Below are positions 43,511 to 51,781 of a stretch of DNA of 64,000 bases, in pieces. Where the stretch lies: assembly GCA_020631075.1 (NCBI GenBank), contig JAHDHX010000001.1, positions 166,331 through 230,330 on the forward strand, written 5' to 3'. Position numbers and translations under genes: made by a program. This DNA is from Candidatus Altimarinota bacterium. GTDB lineage: Bacteria > Patescibacteriota > Gracilibacteria > UBA4473. Below the pieces are notes generated by a model, which was not told the DNA's origin, did no database searches, and saw only the letters and a program-made list of their open reading frames with translations. Each line of letters starts with the position of its first letter. Position 1 is the stretch's first letter.

Positions 43511-44640
43511 GTCAGGACGGAGCGAAGGATGGAAACCGCTTCGTCGATGTGCTGGCGGGTGATGATGCACGGTGGCAGGAGCCGAAAGACATTTGGTCGG
43601 CCACTGCCGCCAATGATCAGCCCAGCCTCCAGACAGCGGGTGGTGAGTTTTTCGGGCGGATTTTGCACCTCCATACCCAGCAGGAGGCCCCGACCGTGCA
43701 CGGCTGTGACGCTGGGCAGGGTGAGGAGTTGCTCGGTCAAGTAGGTGCCTGTGTCACTGACACTGGCCTGCAGGCCGTCGGCTTGCAAGGTGTCGAGCAC
43801 GGCGGTGCCGACTGCGGCGGCCATGGGCCCCCCGCCGTAAGTCGTGCCGTGCTCACCGTAGCCAATGGTGTCGGCGATCGGTTGGCGGATGAGGCAGGCG
43901 CTGAGCGGGAAGCCGTTGCCGATGGCTTTGGCGGAGGTGATGATGTCGGGGTTGACGCCCATGTGTTGGCCATACCACCACTGGCCGGTTCGCCCCATGC
44001 CGGTTTGCACTTCGTCGAAGATCAGCAACACGCCTGTCTCGGTGCACCAGTCGCGCAGGGCTTGGTAAAACGCATCACTGGTGGTGTGCACCCCGCCGCA
44101 GCTCTGGATGGGCTCGACGATCACGGCGGCGGTGGTGGCTGGGTCATACGCCGCACGGACGCTGGCCATGTCGCCGAGGGTGGCGACTTGTGTATAGGGT
44201 TTGAAGTCAGGCAAGAAGCCGTCGTAGCCGGCCATGTTGGTCACGCCGAGGGTGGGCATAGTGCGACCGTGGAAGGAGTTTTGGAAACTCATGATGTGGG
44301 TTTTGCCCGTGAAGCGACGAGCGACTTTCAGTGCGGCTTCGTTGGCTTCGGAGCCGCTGTTGGCGAGGTAGGCTTGGTAAGGCTCAGGCAGGAGGGTGGC
44401 GCAGAGTCTTTCGGCGTAGCGTTCGGTGATGTCATGGTAAAACACGTTGCTGTAAAACATAAGCTGCTGGGCCTGGGCGGTGAGTGCCTGCGTGATGGCT
44501 GGGTGTGAGTGCCCCAGCCAAGCCACCGCGTGCCCACCATAGAAGTCAAGGTAGGTCTGGCCGGTGTCGTCGGTGACGTGCACGCCTGCACCGTGGGTGA
44601 TGCGGACGCCGTAGCGTTTGTAGGTGTTGAGGAGGGTCAT
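43507..44640 (-). CDS. argD: N-acyl-ornithine aminotransferase (ArgD)
   Basis: PLP enzyme converting N-acylglutamate semialdehyde to N-acyl-ornithine. The 377-residue class III aminotransferase has GHAVAWLGHSHPAI, YLANSGSEANEAALKVARRF, FQNSFHGRT, LIFDEVQTGMGRTGQWW and the PLP lysine in TSAKAIGNGFPLSA. It ends with the standard small domain. It overlaps argC upstream and argB downstream by four bases each, so translation is probably coupled through argC-argD-argB. Confidence 0.95.
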   Translation of the reverse strand: MTLLNTYKRYGVRITHGAGVHVTDDTGQTYLDFYGGHAVAWLGHSHPAITQALTAQAQQLMFYSNVFYHDITERYAERLCATLLPEPYQAYLANSGSEANEAALKVARRFTGKTHIMSFQNSFHGRTMPTLGVTNMAGYDGFLPDFKPYTQVATLGDMASVRAAYDPATTAAVIVEPIQSCGGVHTTSDAFYQALRDWCTETGVLLIFDEVQTGMGRTGQWWYGQHMGVNPDIITSAKAIGNGFPLSACLIRQPIADTIGYGEHGTTYGGGPMAAAVGTAVLDTLQADGLQASVSDTGTYLTEQLLTLPSVTAVHGRGLLLGMEVQNPPEKLTTRCLEAGLIIGGSGRPNVFRLLPPCIITRQHIDEAVSILRSVLT

Positions 44641-45647
44641 GGGTAGAGGGGCAAGAGGGTGTCGAGGCCGGTCATCTCGGGGAGGCCGTGCATGAGGTTG
44701 AGGTTTTGGATGGCGGTGCTGGCGCAGCCTTTCATGAGGTTGTCGATGACGACCTGCACCACGAGCCGCCCGCCAGCGGCGCTGACACTGACATCGACGT
44801 AGGCAGACCCCACCACGTGGGCGATCTGGGCACTGGGTACCACGCGGATGGTGGGACTGTCGGTGTAGGTGTCGCGGACGAGCTGGGTGGCGGTGGTGAC
44901 TGTAATCTCGCTGGTGGTTTCGAGCACGGCGGTGACCATGATCCCCCGCACAAACGGCCCGCTGGTGGGGATGAAGCTGACTTGCTGGGCGATGAGGTCA
45001 CAAGATTGCAGGAGCTCAGGGGTGTGCTGGTGGTGTCCGATCTTATAGCTGCTGAGATTATGCGAGCGGATGGGGTGATGCGTGGTGGCTTTGGCGGCTT
45101 TGCCGCTGCCGCTTGACCCCGTGACCCCGACGGCGCTCAGATGCTGGATCTGGCCACGGAAGGGGAAAGCAGCGATCTGCAACGCGGAGGCAAAGCAGCC
45201 ACAATTGGCGACGTTGTCCGCGGTGGTGATCGCCTGACGGTTGACCTCAGGCAGACCATAGACAAAGGCGGGTATGTGCTGGGGGCAGGGGTGGGCGTGG
45301 CCGTAGTATTGCTCGAAGTGACGGAGGTCTTGCAGGCGGAAATCCCCCGCGAGGTCGATGAGTTTGACCTGGCCGATGAGGTCGGGGACGTATTGCGGGC
45401 TGACCCCATGGGGCACGGCCAAGATGACCACGTCGGAGTCCGCCACCAGCTGCGCTGCGTCGTAGGCACGCAAAGTGTGGTCGAGGTGACTGAGGCTGGG
45501 GACGATGCTGCCCAGTGGCTGACCCGCGTGTGAGTGACTAACGAGGTGACTGAGGGTGACGTGCGGGTGGGCGGAGAGCAGGCGGAGGGTCTCAAGCCCG
45601 GTGTAGCCCGTCACGCCGATGAGCGAAACACGAAGTGGGTGGGTCAT
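44637..45647 (-). CDS. argC: N-acyl-gamma-glutamyl-phosphate reductase (ArgC)
   Basis: NADP-dependent reductase making N-acylglutamate semialdehyde. The 336-residue protein has LIGVTGYTGLETLRLLSAHP for the nucleotide, the catalytic cysteine in ANCGCFASALQ (family form NPGCY/F), VGVTGSSGSGKAAKATTHHP and SSYKIGHHQHTPEL. The catalytic block wording (NCGC) is unusual, with Pro replaced by Cys. Parts resemble the LysY/Bacteroides type more than E. coli ArgC. It overlaps both neighbours by four bases, including the P-loop gene upstream. Confidence 0.93.
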   Translation of the reverse strand: MTHPLRVSLIGVTGYTGLETLRLLSAHPHVTLSHLVSHSHAGQPLGSIVPSLSHLDHTLRAYDAAQLVADSDVVILAVPHGVSPQYVPDLIGQVKLIDLAGDFRLQDLRHFEQYYGHAHPCPQHIPAFVYGLPEVNRQAITTADNVANCGCFASALQIAAFPFRGQIQHLSAVGVTGSSGSGKAAKATTHHPIRSHNLSSYKIGHHQHTPELLQSCDLIAQQVSFIPTSGPFVRGIMVTAVLETTSEITVTTATQLVRDTYTDSPTIRVVPSAQIAHVVGSAYVDVSVSAAGGRLVVQVVIDNLMKGCASTAIQNLNLMHGLPEMTGLDTLLPLYP

Positions 45648-46708
45648 GCGTTAGAGGTATGAAGAGGGGCAACAAGGTCGCCCAAGGTGGTCAAACAGTG
45701 ACGGAAGAGTGACTCGGGGGACTTGAGCGCGTTGGCCGCGGGGAGGGACAATTGCTGGTCTATAAACCGTAAACCGACACCGTTGTCGGTGACGGGGCCA
45801 CTGATGATGTCAACTTGTCGGCCGTAGCCCTGGGTGGCGTGGGAGAGCATCATGGCGCCGGGGGGGTCCTGCGCGCAGCCGATGTGGCAGGCGATAGCCG
45901 CCTGAATGGCTTGATCTTTGAGGATGTCTTGGACGCCGTATTCGCCCATGATGCCGTCGCCGCACTCGACGACGATGAGGTCGACGTCTGCGGTGGCGAG
46001 GTCTGTAAATATGCCTTTGGCGATGGCGGCGGTGTCGTGCCCTGGTTGCACGGTGCTGCAACACGCAGCCCCGACGAAACTCCGCGTGGTGATGGCCCCT
46101 GCATCTTGCATTTCGAGGGTGTCACGCAGGGCCGCGACCCCTGTTAGCTTGACCCCAGCGGTCCGCAGCCCCGCGGCCCGTGCGTGGGTGATGACCTGAC
46201 AGGCGACGGCGGTTTTGCCGCTATTCATGCAGGTGCCGCTGACGATCACGATCGGTTTGGTGGGGGGCAGGCTTTGGCTGGGGGTGATCTGGGCGTAGTC
46301 TTGCAGATGGGCGGGCTTCCCTTCGTGCAGGATCGCTCCGAGGACTTCGAGTTGAAACGGTGCGCCGACTTCCTCGGCATTGGCCGACAAGCAGGTGCCT
46401 GTCACCCCCCCGAGGCTGAGCAGGTCAAGCGTGCCGCCCACGGTGATGTTTTGCGGCACGTCGCCACTAAACCCTAGTAAGGCCCGCCGTGAGCCCAGCG
46501 CAATGGCGAGAATGTCGCCTTGGTGCACTTCGCTGATGCGCCCTGAGGTGAGTTCGAGTTTGTTGTATTTTGTCTTGCGGTTGAGCACCCGCACCGCCAG
46601 CACCAGTCCTTCACTGGGGGTGGGGAGGTCTGTGGTAAGGGTGACGGCTTTGGGTAGGGGGATGAGCCCCGTGACGGAGGCGAATTTATCGATGATGAGT
46701 GTAGTCAT
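45644..46708 (-). CDS. BioD/DUF1611-like P-loop protein, candidate N-acylglutamate synthase
   Basis: A 354-residue protein in the middle of the arginine operon that is not a known arginine enzyme. The N-terminal third (to about residue 150) is beta-rich (ELTSGRISEVHQGDILAIAL). The rest is a P-loop fold with VSGTCMNSGKTAV at residues 157-168, the G-x5-GKT form used by BioD and DUF1611, then GVKLTGVAALRD, DLIVVECGDGIMGEYG as Walker B, and CAQDPPGAMML. In the DUF1611 family, DgcN is reported to acetylate D-glutamate. Place and family suggest it makes N-acylglutamate, the missing first step. It overlaps argC by four bases and begins 14 bases after argG. Confidence 0.65.
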   Translation of the reverse strand: MTTLIIDKFASVTGLIPLPKAVTLTTDLPTPSEGLVLAVRVLNRKTKYNKLELTSGRISEVHQGDILAIALGSRRALLGFSGDVPQNITVGGTLDLLSLGGVTGTCLSANAEEVGAPFQLEVLGAILHEGKPAHLQDYAQITPSQSLPPTKPIVIVSGTCMNSGKTAVACQVITHARAAGLRTAGVKLTGVAALRDTLEMQDAGAITTRSFVGAACCSTVQPGHDTAAIAKGIFTDLATADVDLIVVECGDGIMGEYGVQDILKDQAIQAAIACHIGCAQDPPGAMMLSHATQGYGRQVDIISGPVTDNGVGLRFIDQQLSLPAANALKSPESLFRHCLTTLGDLVAPLHTSNA

Positions 46709-46722
46709 GAGGGATGAGTGAT

Positions 46723-47925
46723 CTAAGAATTTGATTGGGCTTGGTCGACCTGATAGGCGAGGACGCCTTCGTAGCCGTAGAGACGGCAAAAGCCAGCCGC
46801 GTCGGCCCCTGACCATGCGTCGGCGCCTTCGCCGTACATCCCGCCTTGGGCTGCCAGCAGGCTGCGCGGCGAAGAGAGGGAAGTCACGGTGGCGTTGCCG
46901 TGGGTGATGTCAACCGTGATGTCACCACTGACGGCGGTGCAGGCACTGCGCAGGAAGGCTTCGAGGTCGCGGCGCAGGGGGTCAAAGTAGAGCCCTTCGT
47001 GGATCATATCGCCGTATTTTTGCCCGAGGGTGGCTTTCCAAAACTGCTGCGCCCCCGTGAGGGTGATTTTTTCGAGTTCGCGTTTGGCGAGGTTGAGCAG
47101 GCGCATACCTGGGGCTTCAAACCCGATACGGCCTTTGAGCCCCAAAATAGTGGTGCCGATGTGGTGCCCTGCCCCGAAGCCCGCGGCCGCGCCCAGGACG
47201 TTGAGCTGCTGGAGGATCTGCAGGCCGTTGCTGGGCTGACCGTTGAGCGCGGTGGGCAGGCCGCGTGTGAGGGTGAGGGTGAAGCTGGTGGGGGTGGCTT
47301 GGTCACTGGGGACGACGTGCGGGTAGGCACTGGCGGGGAGGTTTTGTTGGGTGTCGTGGGTTTCTTTCCCGCCGATGGTGGTGCCGACGATGCCAACGTT
47401 GACGCTGTAGTCGGTGGTCTTGTCGTCGACGGTGACGCCTTGGCTGCGGAGGTACGCCGTGGAGTCGGCCCGACTGAGTTGCTGGTCACGGATGGGGGTC
47501 ATGATCTCAACCCCGGGGAGGAGGGCTCGCAGGGCGACGTCAAACCGTACTTGGTCATTGCCCGCGCCAGTGGACCCATGCACGATGGTGTTGATGTTTT
47601 TTTCTTGGGCCAGCTCTGCCACCATGATGGCCGTGGTGACACGCTCCGCCCCGACGCAGGCTGGGTAGTTGCCGCCTTTTTGGTAGTTGGCCAAGAGAAG
47701 CGGGCAGACCATTTCGTCATAGAGGCGCTGGCGGCCGTCGAGCGTGGTGTGGCTGGCGGCCCCGAGCTGGGCGGACTTTTCGGTGATTTCGGTTAGTTCT
47801 TCAGGGCTGAACCCCCCTGTGTCGACGGTGGCGGTGTGGACGGTATACCCTTCGGCTTGGAGCTTCACAAGGCAGTAGGTGGTGTCGAGGCCGCCGCTGA
47901 ACGCGAGAAGGATAGGAGTAGACAT
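46723..47925 (-). CDS. argG: Argininosuccinate synthase (Bacteroidetes-like type)
   Basis: Joins citrulline and aspartate using ATP. The 400-residue protein has the PP-loop AFSGGLDTTYC at the N-terminus, ATVDTGGFSPEEL, IVHGSTGAGNDQVRFDV, and YSVNVGIVGTTIGGKETHDT. The wording (HGSTGAGNDQ-RFD, IGGKET) is that of the Bacteroidetes-type ArgG rather than E. coli or Bacillus forms. First structural gene of the operon, about 120 bases after the arginine leader peptide and 30 bases after the attenuator U-run. Start ATG 47925. Confidence 0.95.
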   Translation of the reverse strand: MSTPILLAFSGGLDTTYCLVKLQAEGYTVHTATVDTGGFSPEELTEITEKSAQLGAASHTTLDGRQRLYDEMVCPLLLANYQKGGNYPACVGAERVTTAIMVAELAQEKNINTIVHGSTGAGNDQVRFDVALRALLPGVEIMTPIRDQQLSRADSTAYLRSQGVTVDDKTTDYSVNVGIVGTTIGGKETHDTQQNLPASAYPHVVPSDQATPTSFTLTLTRGLPTALNGQPSNGLQILQQLNVLGAAAGFGAGHHIGTTILGLKGRIGFEAPGMRLLNLAKRELEKITLTGAQQFWKATLGQKYGDMIHEGLYFDPLRRDLEAFLRSACTAVSGDITVDITHGNATVTSLSSPRSLLAAQGGMYGEGADAWSGADAAGFCRLYGYEGVLAYQVDQAQSNS

Positions 47926-47954
47926 GGGCGAGGAGGGGGTGAGAAATGATGAGT

Positions 47955-48003
47955 AAGAAAAATCCGCCGTGAGGCCCCCAGTGGGGAGGCTGTCAGCGGC
48001 GGA
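47955..48003 (-). terminator. Attenuator terminator of the arginine operon
   Basis: On the - strand UCCGCCG (48003-47997) pairs with CGGCGGA (47969-47963), with an inner CCCC/GGGG stem, and the stem is followed at once by UUUUUCUU (47962-47955). The 5' arm can instead pair with an identical CGGCGGA at 48044-48038, just after the leader stop codon. The two structures exclude each other, the defining feature of an attenuator. Confidence 0.88.
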
Positions 48004-48037
48004 GTGAAGGGCGTCAGAATTTTGGTCTGCGTCAGTT

Positions 48038-48066
48038 TCCGCCGGCTAGTGCCGACGTCGACGACG
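48038..48066 (-). promoter_or_regulatory. Leader pause stem and antiterminator arm
   Basis: GUCGGC (arginine codons, 48057-48052) can pair with GCCGGC (48046-48041) around the loop ACUA that contains the end of the leader gene. The second arm overlaps CGGCGGA (48044-48038), which can also pair with the terminator 5' arm at 48003-47997. A ribosome stalled at the five arginine codons (48066-48052) would free this arm for antitermination; one that reaches the stop codon would cover it. Confidence 0.82.
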
Positions 48067-48090
48067 TGAAACCAAACGAAATCTGTTCAT
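48046..48090 (-). CDS. Arginine leader peptide MNRFRLVSRRRRRH
   Basis: A 14-codon frame with TAG stop (48048-48046). Seven of 14 residues are Arg: AGA, CGT, then the consecutive codons CGT CGT CGA CGT CGG. It begins about 11 bases after the -10 box, so the message has only a few bases before ATG and the peptide is probably translated from a leaderless end. Its stop codon directly precedes the antiterminator arm, and the argG operon follows. Such a peptide acts as a sensor of charged tRNA-Arg by ribosome stalling. Confidence 0.87.
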   Translation of the reverse strand: MNRFRLVSRRRRRH

Positions 48091-48100
48091 TTGCAGGTGC

Positions 48101-48129
48101 ATTTAAGAGTTGGCGGGTGGGGCTGTCAA
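48101..48129 (-). promoter_or_regulatory. Promoter of the arginine operon
   Basis: TTGACA (48129-48124) and TTAAAT (48106-48101) lie 17 bases apart on the - strand. The box ends at 48101 and the leader ATG is at 48090. The -35 region lies within the last codons of the upstream PAP2-like gene, whose stop codon is at 48103. Confidence 0.82.
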
Positions 48130-48975
48130 TGTTTCTGGACTGGATTTGTCTGTGTGAGAATCAAAAGCGACGTCATACCCCAGCTGGAGGCCCGCGATAT
48201 TATCAACTCCGAAATGCACGCCTGCGAAGGTGCGACTCATGGCCCAGATGTAGGCGGTCTCTCGCAGTGTCTGGGCTTGGTCTGGGGTGAGTGTGAAGCG
48301 CCGAAGCAGCACCCCCACCCCCGCCCCCGCGGCGGCGCCGTGCCCCGCGGGGTATGTCGGGTGGCAGGGGCAGCCCTCGGGGTAGGCCGTCAGGTGCAGG
48401 GCGTGGTCGGGGGTGAGGTCAAGCCGCTCGGCATACAGCTCTTCGGGGCGGGCGTGTCCGAAGTGCCATTTGCTGGCGAAGGCAAGCTCAAGAGCTTGGT
48501 CAATGGCGTGGCTCATCTGGGCGATGGTGCCCGACACGCGGGTGAGGAACGGCTGACCTGTGTGGGGTGGGGTGATGGCTAGGGGGGCTCCCTGACGCAG
48601 GAGCCACCGCAGGCAGGCGAGTGGGAGGTCAAGCGGGGTGTCCATGTGCACGGCGTGGGCGAGGCCCTCTGGGTTGGTGTAGCTGAGCCCTGAGAGGCCG
48701 AGCGGAGCGGGCGTCTGCTGACGCAAAGGTTCGGGTTCGGTCCAATATTTATCTAAAAATTCCCAAGGCATCTCACCGCGTTGGACTTGCAAACGGACGG
48801 CGATGACTTCGTCGAGGTCTGCCTGGGTGCCGCTGCCCGCTGGCCAGTCGGCCAGGTGCGCCACCCCGACCAGTGGGCTGACGAGGGCGGAGGGGGTCAG
48901 CTGACTGAGAGAGGATTCGGTCAGGGGGTAGGAGAGTTGGTTGCCTTGGGCGCCTTTCTGAAAGAGGAGTGTCAT
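48103..48975 (-). CDS. PAP2 / vanadium-haloperoxidase-like phosphatase family protein
   Basis: About 290 residues with the complete three-part active site of the PAP2/vanadium haloperoxidase superfamily: K-x6-RP at residues 169-177 (KWHFGHARP), PAGH at 209-212 (PSGH in most), and SRTFAGVHFGVD at 247-258. There are no clear membrane helices, unlike lipid phosphatases, so it resembles soluble acid phosphatases or vanadium haloperoxidases; the sequence does not choose between phosphatase and peroxidase. The ATG at 48975 is preferred to one at 49044, which would intrude on the pepA promoter region. It is divergent from pepA. Confidence 0.8.
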   Translation of the reverse strand: MTLLFQKGAQGNQLSYPLTESSLSQLTPSALVSPLVGVAHLADWPAGSGTQADLDEVIAVRLQVQRGEMPWEFLDKYWTEPEPLRQQTPAPLGLSGLSYTNPEGLAHAVHMDTPLDLPLACLRWLLRQGAPLAITPPHTGQPFLTRVSGTIAQMSHAIDQALELAFASKWHFGHARPEELYAERLDLTPDHALHLTAYPEGCPCHPTYPAGHGAAAGAGVGVLLRRFTLTPDQAQTLRETAYIWAMSRTFAGVHFGVDNIAGLQLGYDVAFDSHTDKSSPETLTAPPANS

Positions 48976-49130
48976 AGGAAATGGGGATAAAATTTGGTTG
49001 AGGCATAAAACAGAAGAGAGAATTACCCCAAACAGCTTCGCCACCCGTGGGGAAATTATTTACACTTGGTGGTGAGAGTTTTTCGAAACAGTCTTTCTTT
49101 TTTCTCCCTTTTTCTTTGCCCCACCTGCCC

Positions 49131-50615
49131 ATGCCTGCCCCGACGATGGATCCGACCCCGGTGACGACCCTGACCACGACGAAAACCCTGCAAACGTATG
49201 ACGCGCTGGCGGTGATAGTCCCGCAGGGGGAAGCATTTGACGCGGGAGTGTATGCGACAGGTTTGACGGAAGATTTGGCTGACTATCTGACCGCGCAATG
49301 GGGTGAGGCGGTCTTCACGGGGAAAGCTGGTACGATGCTGACGGCGTATGGTGTCGACAGTGCCCACGGGGTGGCGGCGTGCTTCGGTGTGGGGGAAACC
49401 AACCAGAAAAAAATGACTGATGTGAAAAAGGCCGTCAGTGCGGCCGTGGGGTGGGCACGCGGTCGGAAAGCGAAAACGCTGGGGATAGTTCTGCCCACGG
49501 GGGTGTGCCGTGTGCGAACGCTCAAGGTGGCGGCGCACAGTAATTATGAATTTAAAGTGGGGGATCGGAGTGAAATAGACCTGCTGGAAGCGGTGGAAGT
49601 GGTGCGGGAGGAGGGCCTGCCCGCGGCGGAGCTGACCCGTGTGCGGGCCCTGACCCAAGCGGTGAGTCTGACGCGTGATCTGGTCAACTTGCCTGCGAAT
49701 ATGATGACGCCGATGATCCTCGTAAACGCGGCCAAAGAGGCACTGGCGGGGTCACCCGTGAAAATTACGATCTATGATAAAGCGAAGCTGGAAGAGATGG
49801 GGTTCTATGCGGCGCTGGAGGTGGGGCGGGGGTCAGACGAGCCGTCGGCTGTGGCGGTGATGGAGTACACTGGGGCGGGGAGTGACGTCGAGCCGATGGC
49901 TTTTGTCGGTAAGGGGGTGACCTTTGACGCGGGGGGGTACAACCTCAAGCCGACGGGGTACATAGAGTCGATGAAATGTGACATGGGTGGGGCGGCTTCG
50001 GTGGTGGGGCTGATGAAATATCTCTCCGTGGCGCAGCCCAAAACTAACGTAATCGGGGTGATCGGTTGTGTGGAGAATCTGATTTCGGGGCACGCTTACA
50101 AACCGGGTGATATTATCCGTTCGCTCAGTGGCAAGACGATCTGCATCACCAACACGGACGCGGAAGGACGCCTCGTGCTGGCGGATTGTTTGCACTATGT
50201 CACGACGGAGCTCAAGCCGCGGATGGTGTTTGACGTGGCAACACTGACGGGGGCGGCGGTGGTGGCCCTGGGGGAACGCATGACCGCGGTGATGACCAAC
50301 CGACAAGAGCTCTGTGACCAGGTGCGAGCACTGTCAGCGGAGGTAGACGAACCGACCTGGCAGCTGCCGATTACTGACTTTTTCCGTGAGAAAACCAAGT
50401 CAAAAACGTCTGACCTGCAAAACTGGACGGCGGGGGTGCGGGCGGGGGCGTCGATGGCAGGGGCGTTTTTAGAAAACTTTGTCAACGACACGCCGTGGGT
50501 GCACTTCGACATTGCTGGGACGGCCTTCGAGGGAAAATATGGCACAGGCAACGGCGAAAAAGGTGCCACAGGAACGATCGTGGCGACCTTTGCGGCGATG
50601 GCCGAGCAGCTGTAG
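49131..50615 (+). CDS. pepA: Leucyl aminopeptidase (M17)
   Basis: Cytosolic two-metal exopeptidase removing N-terminal residues. The 494-residue protein has the N-terminal macro-like domain and the catalytic domain with FVGKGVTFDAGGYNLKP (metal Lys/Asp), SMKCDMGGAA, the family signature NTDAEGRLVLAD and GTIVATFAAM at the end. I take the start at 49131 (MPAPTMDP); an earlier ATG at 49047 would add a hydrophobic stretch not normal for PepA. Length is standard. A stem-loop without a clear T-run follows at 50625-50663. Confidence 0.95.
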   Translation: MPAPTMDPTPVTTLTTTKTLQTYDALAVIVPQGEAFDAGVYATGLTEDLADYLTAQWGEAVFTGKAGTMLTAYGVDSAHGVAACFGVGETNQKKMTDVKKAVSAAVGWARGRKAKTLGIVLPTGVCRVRTLKVAAHSNYEFKVGDRSEIDLLEAVEVVREEGLPAAELTRVRALTQAVSLTRDLVNLPANMMTPMILVNAAKEALAGSPVKITIYDKAKLEEMGFYAALEVGRGSDEPSAVAVMEYTGAGSDVEPMAFVGKGVTFDAGGYNLKPTGYIESMKCDMGGAASVVGLMKYLSVAQPKTNVIGVIGCVENLISGHAYKPGDIIRSLSGKTICITNTDAEGRLVLADCLHYVTTELKPRMVFDVATLTGAAVVALGERMTAVMTNRQELCDQVRALSAEVDEPTWQLPITDFFREKTKSKTSDLQNWTAGVRAGASMAGAFLENFVNDTPWVHFDIAGTAFEGKYGTGNGEKGATGTIVATFAAMAEQL

Positions 50616-50678
50616 TGGTGCTCTGGCCCCCCCCCACACACGCACTGCGTGTTTAGGGGGCTCTAGGCTACTATTCTG

Positions 50679-51770
50679 CTATTCTGCCTGGGCCTCGTGC
50701 TGCAAATAAGCCGTGATAAAGGGTTCTAGGTGTCCGTCAAAGACTTTGTCTGGATTGGTGAACTCCGTGTCTGTGCGGTGGTCTTTGACGAGTTTATACG
50801 GCTGGAGGGTGTAGGTGCGGATCTGTGAGCCGAACGCGGCAGCCATGACCTCCCCGCGGATTTCTGATAGCTCCTGGGCGCGTTGCTCCAGCTGCAGCTG
50901 GAGGAGTCTGGACTTGAGTACCTTCATGGCAGCGAGTTTGTTTTGCTGTTGTGATTTTTCGTTTTGACAGCTGACAGTCAGGTTGAGCGGTAAATAGGTC
51001 AAACGCACGGCGGAGTCAGTCGTGTTGACGCTTTGCCCCCCTGGGCCAGAAGAGCGGAAAACATCCACCCGAATGTCGCTGGGGTCGAGGTTGAGGTCGA
51101 CATTGTCGTCGATCTCGGGCATGACTTCGACCCGAGCAAAGGACGTCTGGCGGAGCCCTTTGGCGTTGAAGGGGGAAATGCGGATCAGGCGGTGTACGCC
51201 ATGCTCTGACCGTAGCCGACCGTAGGCGTAGTCGCCCTGAATGCTGACAGTGGCGGAACGCAGACCGTCGTCGGTGTCTGATCGATCAATGATCTGGGTG
51301 CGCCAGCTTTGCTGTTCGGCATGGCGCAGGTACATCCGTAGTAATGTCAGCGAAAAGTCCTCGGCGTCTTGCCCGCCGTTGCCGACAAATATCGACACTA
51401 AGGCGTTGCCGGCATCATACTCGCCACTGAGGAGGGCTTGGGTCTTGGCCTCGGCCCAGCGTTCAGTGAGACTCGAAATTTCTGGGAGTAATTCACTGGT
51501 TTCGGCTTCGGTGCTGATCTTCAGCAATTCCAGCAGGCCGTCGGTGTCTGCTTTCAGGTCTTGCCAGAGGGTGAGCTTTTTCTCGAGACGGGCGGCTGTT
51601 TGGCTGACGGTCTGGGCGGTTTTAGGGTCGTCCCAAAACCCAGCGATTTGCATTTGCGTCTGGGCGTCAGCCAGGGCTGACTGGTCAGCCGCCAGCCCCA
51701 GCGTGGGCCAGAGGTCAGCCAGCTCACGCTGCAGGGTCGTCAGGCGGTCGAGGAGCTCAGAACGGTTCAT
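50679..51770 (-). CDS. prfB: Peptide chain release factor 2
   Basis: Class I release factor for UAA and UGA. The 363-residue protein has the codon-recognition tripeptide SPF (in IRISPFNAKG), the catalytic GGQ in SSGPGGQSVNTTDSAVRLTY and the usual domain order. The gene is read in one frame; the programmed frameshift site of many prfB genes is absent. Its presence shows UGA is a stop in this genome, which argues against UGA-recoded CPR lineages. It follows pnp by 11 bases on the same strand. Confidence 0.96.
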   Translation of the reverse strand: MNRSELLDRLTTLQRELADLWPTLGLAADQSALADAQTQMQIAGFWDDPKTAQTVSQTAARLEKKLTLWQDLKADTDGLLELLKISTEAETSELLPEISSLTERWAEAKTQALLSGEYDAGNALVSIFVGNGGQDAEDFSLTLLRMYLRHAEQQSWRTQIIDRSDTDDGLRSATVSIQGDYAYGRLRSEHGVHRLIRISPFNAKGLRQTSFARVEVMPEIDDNVDLNLDPSDIRVDVFRSSGPGGQSVNTTDSAVRLTYLPLNLTVSCQNEKSQQQNKLAAMKVLKSRLLQLQLEQRAQELSEIRGEVMAAAFGSQIRTYTLQPYKLVKDHRTDTEFTNPDKVFDGHLEPFITAYLQHEAQAE

Positions 51771-51781
51771 GGTGATTGCCT

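Noticed and set aside
50679..51770. Programmed frameshift in prfB
   Set aside because: The release factor is encoded in one continuous frame with no internal TGA near codon 26.
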